DNA of 64,000 nt from Nocardia abscessus. Its GTDB lineage: Bacteria; Actinomycetota; Actinomycetes; Mycobacteriales; Mycobacteriaceae. The notes beneath the pieces were generated by a model. That model did no database searches, had not been told where the DNA came from, and saw nothing but the letters and a program-made list of their open reading frames with translations. Shown piece by piece: positions 44,096 through 52,496 of the stretch; the stretch's first letter is position 1; every line of letters begins with the position of its first letter. The stretch is from positions 248,001-312,000 of the forward strand of contig NZ_JADLQO010000004.1 in assembly GCF_015477775.1 (NCBI RefSeq), written 5' to 3'. The position numbers and the translations under genes were made by a program.

Positions 44096-44501
44096 GTGGC
44101 GCAGCGTACGTCGACCGTCGGCGCGGCGAAAGCACACCGCGGTCCGGCGGATTTTCATAGCGCGCCGCAGTGGCAATTCGAGCGACGCACAATATCACGC
44201 TACAATCTCCTCGGACAACGAAAAGTTTCGCTCGACAGAGTTGCCGGACGTCGCGCTCACGCACACCGCGAGGACGCCGCCACGACCGCCGACCGGTTGG
44301 CGAGTGCGAAGTTTTCGTTGGACAGGAAAATGTGCGCGCACCAGATCCGCGTCACCAGTGCGCCGCGCCGATGTTTTGCGAGGTAGCCGCCGCTTTTCGC
44401 GGCAGGCGCCCGGCATCCGGAGCGTGGCCGGGTGAAGTATCGCCTGCGGAGTCGTGGTCGTCGTGGACCGCCCGGTCCGCCCCACCTCGTGCGCGCGGGA
44501 C
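44096..44501. other. Long upstream region of the RNA helicase gene
   Basis: 406 bp between divergent genes without a supported gene. Local base composition dips at about 44180-44240, and TACAAT at 44203-44208 is a possible -10 element for the plus strand. RNA helicase genes often have long regulated leaders; here the leader would be about 290 bases. No riboswitch was recognised. Confidence 0.4.
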
Positions 44502-46268
44502 GTGATTACGAGGAAGGCACGAACCCTGAGCAAGATCACAGTCGATCAGGAACCAGGTCTGGCGGAGACCCTGTTGACGGCCGAACTGGACGCGACACAC
44601 ACCGCCCCGACTTTCGCCGAATTGGGCGTGCGCGCGGAAATCGTCCGCGCACTCGGCGAGATCGGAATCGAACGTACTTTCGCCATTCAAGAACTGACCC
44701 TCCCGCTGGCGCTCGCCGGTGAGGATCTCATCGGTCAGGCCCGCACCGGTATGGGTAAAACCTTCGGATTCGGCGTGCCGCTGTTGCACCGGATCGCGAC
44801 CGCGGAATCCGGCACCACACCGCTGGACGGCACGCCGCGAGCGCTGATCATCGTGCCGACGCGCGAGCTGTGCATCCAGGTCACCCAGGATCTGGAGAAC
44901 GCGAGCAAGTACCTGACCAACCACCAGGGCCCGCTGCGCGTGGCGTCCATCTACGGCGGCCGCCCCTACGAGGCGCAGATCGCGGCGCTGCGGTCGGGTG
45001 TCGACGTGGTGGTCGGCACGCCCGGCCGACTACTGGACCTCGCCGACCAGCAGCACTTGATCCTCGGCAAGATCGGCGTGCTCGTGCTGGACGAGGCCGA
45101 CGAGATGCTGGATCTGGGCTTCCTGCCGGACATCGAGCGCATCCTCGGCATGGTTCCGGACAAGCGCCAGACCATGCTGTTCTCCGCGACCATGCCCGGT
45201 CCGATCATCACCTTGGCGCGCACCTTCCTGACCCGCCCCACCCATATCCGGGCCGAGGAACCGCACGATTCCGCGGTGCACGACCGCACCGCGCAGTTCG
45301 TCTACCGCGCTCACGCGTTGGACAAGAGCGAGCTGATCGCGCGCATCCTGCAAGCCGAGAGCCGGGGCGCCACGATGATCTTCACGCGCACCAAGCGCAC
45401 GGCGCAGAAGGTGGCCGACGACCTGGCCGAGCGCGGGTTCTCGGTCGGCGCGGTGCACGGCGACCTGGGGCAGATCGCCCGGGAGAAGGCGCTGACCAAG
45501 TTCCGCAAGGGCGCCATCGACGTGCTGGTCGCGACCGACGTGGCGGCGCGTGGCATCGACATCGACGACGTCACGCACGTCATCAACTACCAGTGCCCGG
45601 AGGACGAGAAGACCTACGTGCACCGGATCGGGCGTACCGGCCGGGCCGGACGCACCGGCGTCGCGGTGACGCTGATCGATTGGGACGAGCTCAACCGCTG
45701 GTCGTCGATCGACAACGCACTCGGACTCGGCATCCCCGAGCCGGTCGAGACGTACTCGCGCTCGCCGCACCTGTACGCGGATCTCGGCATTCCCGAGGGC
45801 GTGACCGGTGTGATCCGCAAGGCCAAGCCGGAACGGGATCCCGAGGCGGTCGTGGTCGAACGCCCGGCCCGCGCCCCGCGCAAGCGCAACCGCAGGCGTA
45901 CCCGCGGCGGTCAGCCGATCGACGGCACACCGAACGTCGCCGACGCGGCCGACACCGAGGCGCTCGCGGATGCGGACGCCACGCCTTCGGAGCAGGCACC
46001 GGCCGATGCCGACGGGACCGACAAGCCCGCCCGCCGTCGGCGCAGGCGGCGCAAGCCGACCGGCGACGCGACCGACAACACCGCGAGCGACGAGTCGAGC
46101 ACCGAGGTCTCGGACGACGACGTCGCGGAGGAAACCGGCGCTTCGGACGAAACCGGCACCGAGCGGCCCGCTCGCCGTCGGCGCAGGCGCCGCCGTTCCG
46201 GAGAGGGCGACGCCCCGGCCGAGGACACCGGGAGCACGGCCGAGCCCGCGGCCGCCGCGTCGGCCTGA
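44502..46268 (+). CDS. rhlE: DEAD-box RNA helicase, RhlE/DeaD type
   Basis: 588 residues. All DEAD-box motifs are present: Q motif in FAIQELTLPLALAGEDL, Walker A ARTGMGKT, PTREL, TPGRLLD, VLDEADEMLDLG, SAT, and the second RecA domain with IFTRTKRTAQKVADDL, VATDVAARGIDIDDVTHVINY and HRIGRTGRAG. From about residue 450 there is a basic, disordered tail with three blocks of Arg ([30 protein letters not shown]) separated by acidic Ala/Asp/Glu stretches, suited to RNA binding. It unwinds structured RNA, likely in ribosome assembly or mRNA decay. Start: GTG at 44502, or CTG at 44526, which has AGGAAGG eight bases ahead. Rv3211 position. Confidence 0.9.
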   Translation: MITRKARTLSKITVDQEPGLAETLLTAELDATHTAPTFAELGVRAEIVRALGEIGIERTFAIQELTLPLALAGEDLIGQARTGMGKTFGFGVPLLHRIATAESGTTPLDGTPRALIIVPTRELCIQVTQDLENASKYLTNHQGPLRVASIYGGRPYEAQIAALRSGVDVVVGTPGRLLDLADQQHLILGKIGVLVLDEADEMLDLGFLPDIERILGMVPDKRQTMLFSATMPGPIITLARTFLTRPTHIRAEEPHDSAVHDRTAQFVYRAHALDKSELIARILQAESRGATMIFTRTKRTAQKVADDLAERGFSVGAVHGDLGQIAREKALTKFRKGAIDVLVATDVAARGIDIDDVTHVINYQCPEDEKTYVHRIGRTGRAGRTGVAVTLIDWDELNRWSSIDNALGLGIPEPVETYSRSPHLYADLGIPEGVTGVIRKAKPERDPEAVVVERPARAPRKRNRRRTRGGQPIDGTPNVADAADTEALADADATPSEQAPADADGTDKPARRRRRRRKPTGDATDNTASDESSTEVSDDDVAEETGASDETGTERPARRRRRRRRSGEGDAPAEDTGSTAEPAAAASA

Positions 46269-46295
46269 TCGGCCGGATCGGCTAGTCTCGCACTC

Positions 46296-47525
46296 GTGCT
46301 CGCACCCGAGCGGCGGACGCGCGCCGACATCATCTCCGCGGTCGCGATCGCGGTTCTCGTCGTGATCGCCGGGGCCGTGGTGTGGGTGCGCGGGGACGCG
46401 CACGGCACCGAATCGGTGACCGCGTCGTCCACCGTGCCGACCCCGGCCGCGGCCGACCAGCTGCCTGCTTCGCTGCGGGAACTGTGGCGCGCCCCGGCCG
46501 GCGCGAGCGCGCGAGCGCTGGTGTCCGGCGGCGCCGTGGTGACCGCTGACGGCGACACGGTCACCGGGCGCGATCCACGCACCGGCGATCAGCTGTGGAA
46601 GTACCGGCGTGACATGCCACTGTGCGGGACCGAGGTCCAGTACGGCATGGTGATCGCGGTCTACCACGACGAGCGCGGTTGCAGCCAGGCCACGATGCTG
46701 GCCGGTGACAGCGGCGCTCGCCGCACAGCGCGCAGCAGCTACATGGACGGGGACGTGCGGCTGTCGGTCGACGGCACCTACCTGCTGGCGCAGGGGCCGC
46801 GGCGGCTGGAGATGTGGCGCTCGGACCTGGTGCGCACCGTGGAGTACGGCTTCGTCGACGCACCGGTGAACGTCAAGACCCAGCCGCGCAAGGGCTGCAC
46901 CCTGCTGTCGTCCGGTTCCAGCCCGGCTCGGCTCGCCGTGCTGGAGCGCTGCCCCGCGGACCCGGCCGACCGGCTCACCGTGCTCAACCCCGCTCCCAAG
47001 GACAACACCGTGCCCGAGGAGTACGGGTCGCACGTATTGACCGGTCCCGGAGCGGATTCCACCGAGGCCCGGGTCGTCGCGGTGTCCGACAGCCGGATCG
47101 TGCTCTACTTCCCCGGTATCGCGCAGGGCGCCGAGCCGTTGCCTCCGCGCCTGGCCGTCTACGACGGAAACGGTAACCCCATTGTGGTGCACCAGCTTTC
47201 GGCGTCGCTGAGCGAGACCACCACGACCACCCGCATCGGTTCGGCCTACCTGGTCTTCACCGGCAACAGCGTGATCGCGCTGAACGGCAGCACATTCGAC
47301 CCGCTGTGGACCTCGGGCGGAGCCCTGGGATCCCCCGCGCTCATGGCGGGCAAACTGCTGCTGCCCGTCACGGGCGCGCTCGCGGTCCTGGACCCGGCGA
47401 CGGGAGCCGAAGTGGGGCGCATCCCCGTGGAACGGCCCGGCCATTCCGGAAGCCCCATCTCCCTCGCCGTGATCGGGAACACCGTGCTGGAACTGCGCGA
47501 CGGAGAGCTCCGCGCCCTCGGCTGA
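46296..47525 (+). CDS. Membrane-anchored PQQ-like beta-propeller protein
   Basis: 409 residues. One N-terminal membrane helix (ADIISAVAIAVLVVIAGAVVWV), then an external domain of about 370 residues with repeated propeller-like blades: VTGRDPRTGDQLWKYRRD, VYDGNGNPIVVHQLSASL, VIALNGSTFDPLWTSGGALGSPALMAGKLLLPVTGALAVLDPATG. Cys pairs (MPLCGTEV, DERGCSQAT, KGCTLL, ERCPADP) suggest disulfides. It corresponds to Rv3212, whose function is unknown to me. It starts with GTG 27 bp after the helicase stop, on the same strand. Confidence 0.78.
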   Translation: MLAPERRTRADIISAVAIAVLVVIAGAVVWVRGDAHGTESVTASSTVPTPAAADQLPASLRELWRAPAGASARALVSGGAVVTADGDTVTGRDPRTGDQLWKYRRDMPLCGTEVQYGMVIAVYHDERGCSQATMLAGDSGARRTARSSYMDGDVRLSVDGTYLLAQGPRRLEMWRSDLVRTVEYGFVDAPVNVKTQPRKGCTLLSSGSSPARLAVLERCPADPADRLTVLNPAPKDNTVPEEYGSHVLTGPGADSTEARVVAVSDSRIVLYFPGIAQGAEPLPPRLAVYDGNGNPIVVHQLSASLSETTTTTRIGSAYLVFTGNSVIALNGSTFDPLWTSGGALGSPALMAGKLLLPVTGALAVLDPATGAEVGRIPVERPGHSGSPISLAVIGNTVLELRDGELRALG

Positions 47526-47566
47526 GGCACGGCAGATCTGTCGGTGCCGTGGCGCACACTGAGGGA

Positions 47567-48079
47567 ATGAGCGAAAATCCCTCCGCTGCAAACGAAAACA
47601 CATCCGCCGTCACGACCTATGACGACCCGGACGCACCGTGGAACCAGAAATACACCGACGAAGAGATAGCGCGCTGGAACGACGGCGTGATCCAGGAGTT
47701 CCGCGACAACGCGGGCAAGGTCGGCGGCGCCTACGAGGGCGGTGAACTGGTGCTGCTCACCACCACCGGCGCCAAGAGCGGCAAATCGCATGTGGTCCCG
47801 CTCGGCCTGTTGCGCCGCGGCGAAACCCTGTACGTGAGTTCGTTCATCGAGGACCGATACCCGGCTTGGTACTACAACGTCAAAGCCAATTCCGACGTCA
47901 CCATCGAGCTGGGGGCGACCGTCCACCGAGCTACGGCACGGGCGCTGGAGGGAGCCGAGTACGACGAGTTCGCGGCTTGGGTGACGGCGAACAATCCACT
48001 GCTCGCGGACTACCAGGCCAAGGTTTCGCGGCCGCTGCCGCTGGTGGTGCTGGAGATCGGCGAGCCGATCGGGTCGTAG
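47567..48079 (+). CDS. Deazaflavin (F420)-dependent nitroreductase-family protein
   Basis: 170 residues of the DDN family: PWNQKYTDEEIARWNDGVIQEFRDNAGKVGGAYEGGELVLLTTTGAKSGKSHVVPLGLLRRGETLYV, followed by YPAWYYNVKANSDVTIELG. These split-beta-barrel enzymes use F420 to reduce quinones, nitro compounds or other substrates; none can be named. The ATG at 47567 follows a GAGGGA site. It sits between the Rv3212-like and the phosphatase genes where M. tuberculosis has other genes, so it is a local insertion. Confidence 0.88.
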   Translation: MSENPSAANENTSAVTTYDDPDAPWNQKYTDEEIARWNDGVIQEFRDNAGKVGGAYEGGELVLLTTTGAKSGKSHVVPLGLLRRGETLYVSSFIEDRYPAWYYNVKANSDVTIELGATVHRATARALEGAEYDEFAAWVTANNPLLADYQAKVSRPLPLVVLEIGEPIGS

Positions 48080-48162
48080 CCCGGTGCGCCACCGGCGCGA
48101 GCCGGCCCACAGGCGTCCGGACCGGCGCACCCCCATGATCATCGGTGGACCATCATGGAGGC

Positions 48163-48768
48163 ATGTCCGCACTCGACGATGCCCGTGTTGTGCTGCTCCG
48201 CCACGGCGAGACCAGCTGGTCGACGCAGCGGCGGCATACCGGCCGCACCGATCTCCCGCTCACCGAGCGCGGCGAAGAACAGGCCGAGGCCGCAGGCGCC
48301 TTGCTCGCCACGCTCGAACTGCGAAACCCTTTGGTGCGCACCAGCCCACGGCTGCGCGCGATGCGCACCGCGGAGCTGGCCGGGCTCACCGGCGCCGTGG
48401 TCGACGACGACCTCGCCGAGTGGGACTACGGCGCCTACGAGGGCCTGACCACTCCACAGATCCGCGAGTCCGTGCCCGGATGGACCATCTGGACCGGCAC
48501 GGCGCCGGACGGTGAGACCGCGCAGCAGGTGCGCGAGCGCGCCGACCGGGTGCTGGACGCCGTGACACCGATGCTGCCGGAACGGGATATCGTGCTGGTG
48601 GGGCACGGCCACTTCTCCCGCGCGCTGATCGCCCGCTGGGCCGAATTCGAAGTCCGGGAGGGCCGCCGGTTCGCCATGTCGACCGGCGCGCTGACCGTGC
48701 TCGGCTACGAACACGACGCGCGCGCGATCCGCGCGCACAACTTGGTACCCCACGGAGCGTCACTGTGA
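48163..48768 (+). CDS. Histidine phosphatase family enzyme
   Basis: 201 residues. The phosphohistidine motif is RHGETSW near residue 14; second His in VLVGHGHFSRALIARW; Arg and Glu in RTSPRLRAMRTAEL and EWDYGAYEG. This is the position of Rv3214 (annotated gpm2), a protein shown to be a phosphatase rather than a phosphoglycerate mutase; the same is likely here. ATG at 48163 is used; the GTG at 48145 adds DHHGG. It overlaps the next gene by GTGA. Confidence 0.87.
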   Translation: MSALDDARVVLLRHGETSWSTQRRHTGRTDLPLTERGEEQAEAAGALLATLELRNPLVRTSPRLRAMRTAELAGLTGAVVDDDLAEWDYGAYEGLTTPQIRESVPGWTIWTGTAPDGETAQQVRERADRVLDAVTPMLPERDIVLVGHGHFSRALIARWAEFEVREGRRFAMSTGALTVLGYEHDARAIRAHNLVPHGASL

Positions 48769-49295
48769 CTCGACCTGCCCCCACCGCCGACACCACCGCC
48801 GTCGACCTCGGCGCCGCCGTCCTGCGCCGCGCCGTCGCCTCGGACATTCCCGCCCTGGTGGGCCTCATCTACGACCTGGCCGAATACGAAAAGGCCAGGC
48901 ACGAGTGCACGGTCACCGCCGAGCAACTGCGCGCCGCGCTGTTCGGGCCGGAGCCCAAGGTCTTCGCGCACGTGGTGGCCGACGGGCCGGAGCTGCTCGG
49001 CTGCGCCATCTGGTTCCTCAACTTCTCCACCTGGGACGGCGTGCACGGCATCTACCTGGAGGACCTCTACGTCAAGCCGGAGACCAGGGGCAAGGGCTAC
49101 GGCAAGGCGCTGCTCGCGGCCCTGGCGAAGGAGGCGGTCGACCACGGCTACAGCCGCGTGGCCTGGTCGGTGCTGACCTGGAACAAGCCCTCGATCGACT
49201 TCTACGAGTCGATCGGCGCCGTGGCCCAGGACGAATGGGCCGGCTACCGGCTGGCCGGCGAGGCGCTCGGCGAGCTGGCCGCCGAGGCGCGGTAG
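48765..49295 (+). CDS. GNAT acetyltransferase
   Basis: 176 residues: AVLRRAVASDIPALVGLIYDLAEYEKARHECTVT, then HGIYLEDLYVKPETRGKGYGKALLAALAKEAVDHGYSR with the acetyl-CoA loop RGKGYG, and VLTWNKPSIDFYESIGA. It resembles the SSAT/SAT2-like diamine or thialysine acetyltransferases in its LYDLAEYE and VRPxxRGxGxG layout. It matches Rv3216 in position. The GTG overlaps the phosphatase stop (GTGA). Small amines are a likely substrate class. Confidence 0.85.
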   Translation: MTRPAPTADTTAVDLGAAVLRRAVASDIPALVGLIYDLAEYEKARHECTVTAEQLRAALFGPEPKVFAHVVADGPELLGCAIWFLNFSTWDGVHGIYLEDLYVKPETRGKGYGKALLAALAKEAVDHGYSRVAWSVLTWNKPSIDFYESIGAVAQDEWAGYRLAGEALGELAAEAR

Positions 49296-49298
49296 CGC

Positions 49299-50006
49299 GT
49301 GTCCTGGTTTCCGTCGCTCGATCCCGGGTCCTGGCCCGCCACTGCCGAAGCGGCGATGGCGCTGCAGGACGAGTTGCGGCCGCTGGTCTCCCCGATCACC
49401 CCGCCGGGCACCCGGTTTCGCACGGTCGCCGGGCTCGACTCCGCCTACGACGACACCGGCGCCGTGGCCGCGGCCGTCGTCGTCTTGGCCGCGGACACGC
49501 TGCACCCGGTCACGTCCGTCGTCGCGCATGGCGTCGCCGACTTTCCGTACGTGCCCGGTCTGCTCGCCTTCCGTGAGATCCCGGCCACCCTCGCCGCACT
49601 CGAAAAGCTCGGCAGCGCACCGGATCTGCTGGTCTGTGACGGCCAGGGACTCGCGCATCCGCGGCGCTTCGGCCTCGCCTGCCACCTCGGACTGCTCACC
49701 GGTGTGCCGACCATCGGCGTCGCGAAGACCGTCTGGGGCGACTACGCCGAGCCGGACCCCGAACGCGGCGCATCCACCGACATCACCATCGACGGGGCGG
49801 TGGTCGGGCGGGCACTGCGCACCAGAACCGGCGTCAAACCGGTGTTCGTCTCCGTGGGGCATCGCATCGACCTCGACACCGCCTGCGCACAGGTGCTCGC
49901 GCTCACCCCGCGTTACCGGATACCGGAGACGACTCGGCACGCCGACCACCTCTGTAGGGCCGCGCTGCGCACCGCGAGCGGGGACTATTCCGGCTCGACC
50001 CCGTAG
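49299..50006 (+). CDS. nfi: Endonuclease V
   Basis: 235 residues. Family motifs: VAGLDSAYDDTGAVAAAVVVL (metal Asp), ADFPYVPGLLAFREIPATLAALEKL (Glu in FRE and wedge PYxPG), LVCDGQGLAHPRRFGLACHLGLL (Asp and the H-P-R-x-x-G-x-A-x-H motif) and GVAKT. Endonuclease V cuts the second phosphodiester 3' to deoxyinosine in DNA, starting repair of deaminated adenine. Starts three bases after the GNAT stop. Its 3' end overlaps the convergent membrane-protein gene by 22 bp. Confidence 0.9.
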   Translation: MSWFPSLDPGSWPATAEAAMALQDELRPLVSPITPPGTRFRTVAGLDSAYDDTGAVAAAVVVLAADTLHPVTSVVAHGVADFPYVPGLLAFREIPATLAALEKLGSAPDLLVCDGQGLAHPRRFGLACHLGLLTGVPTIGVAKTVWGDYAEPDPERGASTDITIDGAVVGRALRTRTGVKPVFVSVGHRIDLDTACAQVLALTPRYRIPETTRHADHLCRAALRTASGDYSGSTP

Positions 50007-50401
50007 TCCTCGGCCATCCAGCGAGTCGACGGCGGCGCGAACAGCAGCACCAGCGCGCCGACCGCGGCCACCCCGAGCAGAGTGCCGTAGACCGGCTGGT
50101 GCGAGTCGGTGAGCAGCGACCAGGTGACCGGCAGCAGCAGCAGCTGCGCGATGACCGCGATGGCGCGCCCCCAGCGTTTACCCAGCAGCAGCCCGATGCC
50201 CGCGGCCAGCACCGCACCGCCGAGGATGCCGAACCAGGCGGCCGTGCCGTACCCGCTCGTGGCGGACTGGTCGTGACCGAGGAGCCCGCGCACCACCAGG
50301 ACGATCGCGACGACCACCGCGACGACCCCTTCGAGGGTCACCAGAGTGCCTGCCGCCCGCACCGTGGCCGGAACGGCCCCCGCCGAGCGCTTGTCGCTCA
50401 C
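49985..50401 (-). CDS. Integral membrane protein, Rv3217c type
   Basis: 138 residues with four membrane segments: LVTLEGVVAVVVAIVLVVRGLL, AAWFGILGGAVLAAGIGLLLG, AIAVIAQLLLLPVTWSLLT and VYGTLLGVAAVGALVLLFAP. It ends STRWMAEDYG. A conserved actinobacterial family in this position (Rv3217c), function unknown. The GTG at 50401 (VSDKRSAGAVPATVRAAG) is chosen over the longer frame, and the stop lies inside the 3' end of the endonuclease V gene. Confidence 0.78.
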   Translation of the reverse strand: MSDKRSAGAVPATVRAAGTLVTLEGVVAVVVAIVLVVRGLLGHDQSATSGYGTAAWFGILGGAVLAAGIGLLLGKRWGRAIAVIAQLLLLPVTWSLLTDSHQPVYGTLLGVAAVGALVLLFAPPSTRWMAEDYGVEPE

Positions 50402-50602
50402 GACCGCGCCTCGCAGGCACTCGACTCCGCCGTGCCCGACAGCGCACGGTATCCACGCTTGCATCGCTGACGCTCGTTCACGCGGCAAGCCTACGACCCG
50501 TTCGACGCGCGTCGTCGTCCTGGCGTCTGCCCCGGCAAGCGGCGCGCCGGGCGCCGCTCGCCGCTTTTCCGGCGCAAGTCAGCGGCCAACTAGGCTGCCA
50601 TC

Positions 50603-51547
50603 GTGCGGACGCTGCTGATCGTGAACCCGAATGCCACCTCGACCACACCGGCGACCCGGGACCTACTCGCGCACGCGCTGGAGAGCCGCACCCAGCTGAC
50701 CGTTGCGCACACCCAGCACCGCGGCCACGCCGCGGAACTGGCCCAGTGGGCGGCGACCAACGAGATGGACCTGATCGTCGTGCACGGCGGCGACGGGACG
50801 GTCAACGAGACGATCAACGGCTTCCTGCCGCTCCCGGTTCTGGACGACGGCCAGGCCTGGCTGCCGCGACTCGGCGTGATCCCCGGCGGCTCGGCGAACG
50901 TCTTCGCCAGGGCGCTCGGCATCTCTCCCGATCCGGTGACCGCGACCAATCAGCTCATCGATCTGCTCACGATGGACACCGACCGCCGGATCGGCCTCGG
51001 ACTGGCCGACGACCGGTGGTTCTGCTTCAGCGCTGGGGTCGGCCTGGACGCCGACGTCTGCGAGGCGATCGACGCCAGCCGCGCCCGCGGCCGCACCGCC
51101 ACCCCGGCGCGTTATGTTCGAACAACTGTGCGACAATTCTTCCTGGCCAAGCGCAGGGAACCTAGCGTTCGGGTGGAAATTCCGGGCCGCACGTCCGTAG
51201 ACGGTGTGCATTACGCCTTCGTTACCAACACCACACCCTGGACCTACTTGAACGCCACGCCGGTGCACACCAATCCCGGCACCCGGTTCGAAACGGGCCT
51301 CGGCGTGTTCGCGGTGCGCTCCATGGCCGTGGTCCCCACCCTGCTGCTCGCGCGGCAACTTCTGACGCCCAACGGGAATCCCAAGTCTCGCAATTTATTT
51401 CGTGAAGACGACGTTCCGACCGTACGAATCGAGTCCAAAGAACCCATCGGCCTGCAAATCGATGGCGACTTCATCGGGAAGCGCAACGTGGTGGATTTCA
51501 CGGCGGTGCCCGACATCCTCGCCGTGATCGCACCACGCCCGCACTGA
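50603..51547 (+). CDS. Diacylglycerol/sphingosine kinase-family protein
   Basis: 314 residues: LLIVNPNATSTTPATRDLLAHAL, then the nucleotide-binding VVHGGDGTVNETINGFL (GGDGT) and VIPGGSANVFARALGIS, FCFSAGVGLDADVCEAID and the C-terminal IESKEPIGLQIDGDFIG. The catalytic lipid-kinase fold is complete. It phosphorylates a lipid with ATP; substrate likely diacylglycerol or an inositol-type lipid. GTG at 50603. It matches Rv3218 and precedes whiB1 on the same strand. Confidence 0.85.
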   Translation: MRTLLIVNPNATSTTPATRDLLAHALESRTQLTVAHTQHRGHAAELAQWAATNEMDLIVVHGGDGTVNETINGFLPLPVLDDGQAWLPRLGVIPGGSANVFARALGISPDPVTATNQLIDLLTMDTDRRIGLGLADDRWFCFSAGVGLDADVCEAIDASRARGRTATPARYVRTTVRQFFLAKRREPSVRVEIPGRTSVDGVHYAFVTNTTPWTYLNATPVHTNPGTRFETGLGVFAVRSMAVVPTLLLARQLLTPNGNPKSRNLFREDDVPTVRIESKEPIGLQIDGDFIGKRNVVDFTAVPDILAVIAPRPH

Positions 51548-51694
51548 GGGCGAAACGCGGCGAAAAACATCGCAGTTGTGCTGCGAAAACCAGGTGGAGC
51601 GAGTACAAAGGACCGGGCAGGCTCCCCGTGCGGGGGCCTTTGGAGCGTGACCTTCCCCACGGTGCACCGCGTGCCTATTGACATCTACGGTGTT

Positions 51695-51710
51695 CGTGAA
51701 AGCATTCACA
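51695..51710 (+). promoter_or_regulatory. Candidate CRP-type site upstream of whiB1
   Basis: CGTGA-AAGCAT-TCACA is a near-perfect TGTGA-n6-TCACA operator about 90 bp before the whiB1 start. TTGACA at 51678-51683 just upstream could be a -35 box. whiB1 of M. tuberculosis is known to be controlled by a CRP-family protein (Rv3676) and cAMP, so a conserved site is plausible. Confidence 0.65.
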
Positions 51711-51799
51711 AGCAACCGTGCGGAAACATTCGAGTCGCACAAGTGAACGAACCACAAACCATAGGCGCCCTGCGCGGCGCCCAGCAAAGGAGCAGAGGA

Positions 51800-52054
51800 A
51801 TGGACTGGCGCCACAAGGCCATCTGTCGCGATGAGGACCCCGAGCTGTTCTTCCCGGTGGGTAACAGTGGTCCGGCGCTCGCGCAGATTGCCGATGCCAA
51901 GCTGGTCTGCGCTCGCTGCCCCGTAACCGCTGACTGCCTGTCCTGGGCCCTGAAGTCCGGACAAGACGCCGGCGTGTGGGGTGGTATGAGCGAGGACGAG
52001 CGCCGGGCGCTGAAGCGTCGCAACGCGCGTACCCGCACCCGCACCGTCGTCTGA
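51800..52054 (+). CDS. whiB1: WhiB1 iron-sulfur transcription factor
   Basis: 84 residues, the usual WhiB1 size. Cys9, Cys37, Cys40 and Cys46 (VCARCPVTADC) are the [4Fe-4S] ligands at the same positions as in M. tuberculosis WhiB1; GVWGGMSEDER is the G(V/I)WGG turn, followed by a basic AT-hook-like tail. WhiB1 binds the primary sigma factor and responds to nitric oxide. RBS GAGGA precedes the ATG. A CRP-type site lies upstream, and a clear terminator follows. The next gene, pdtaS, is on the other strand. Confidence 0.96.
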   Translation: MDWRHKAICRDEDPELFFPVGNSGPALAQIADAKLVCARCPVTADCLSWALKSGQDAGVWGGMSEDERRALKRRNARTRTRTVV

Positions 52055-52105
52055 TCAGACGACCGGCATTACCGGGCCATTCAGCCCGGCCCGGTAACGC
52101 ATTTC

Positions 52106-52142
52106 AGCCCGGCACCCAAAGGTGCCGGGCTGTGTTGTTTTT
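52106..52142 (+). terminator. Intrinsic terminator of whiB1
   Basis: AGCCCGGCACC (52106-52116) pairs with GGTGCCGGGCT (52121-52131) around CAAA and is followed by TGTTGTTTTT. A second, imperfect hairpin (GGGCC...GGCCC) lies just upstream at about 52073-52096. It is the best intrinsic terminator in the window. Confidence 0.9.
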
Positions 52143-52496
52143 ATGCGCACGACCGCGAACTGGAAATACCCGGTCTCGCTTCGTGAGGAAACGGACGCCG
52201 GACCAATGCCGTTGCCTGCTAGGGCAATAGCCGCGGCGCCGATTACGGTGTGACAGGGCCGCGGTTCGACTCGCCTATGAGCGCGACTTATGGGAAAGTG
52301 ATGGGTTTCCGAGCCGGTCGGACGGTCACGAATCCGTTCGACACCCTCGCATTCCACCCGATACGGACATTAGGGCAACCGCTGCGAAGCAAACCGCGAC
52401 AGCACCCGAGCAGCGGCCGCTCGCGACATCCGAGCAACAAGTCGCAGGGCATCGGACGCGACCGAGTGCCGGAGCGCCGGATCCGGCCCCGCCCGG
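52143..52496. other. Non-coding gap after whiB1
   Basis: 354 bp between the whiB1 terminator and the end of pdtaS (convergent). No frame with family features. It contains the core CGGTCTCGCTTCG near 52171, a fragment of the 34-bp dispersed repeat, and otherwise nothing assigned. Confidence 0.5.

Noticed and set aside
45030..47603. 857-codon open frame antisense to rhlE and the propeller gene
   Set aside because: Arg/Gly/His-rich with no domain; the plus-strand genes carry all recognisable motifs.
48135..48162. ATGATCATCGGTGGACCATCAT as an operator
   Set aside because: The apparent dyad (ATGAT/ATCAT, GGTGGACC) is short and lies directly at the phosphatase start; no regulator links to it.
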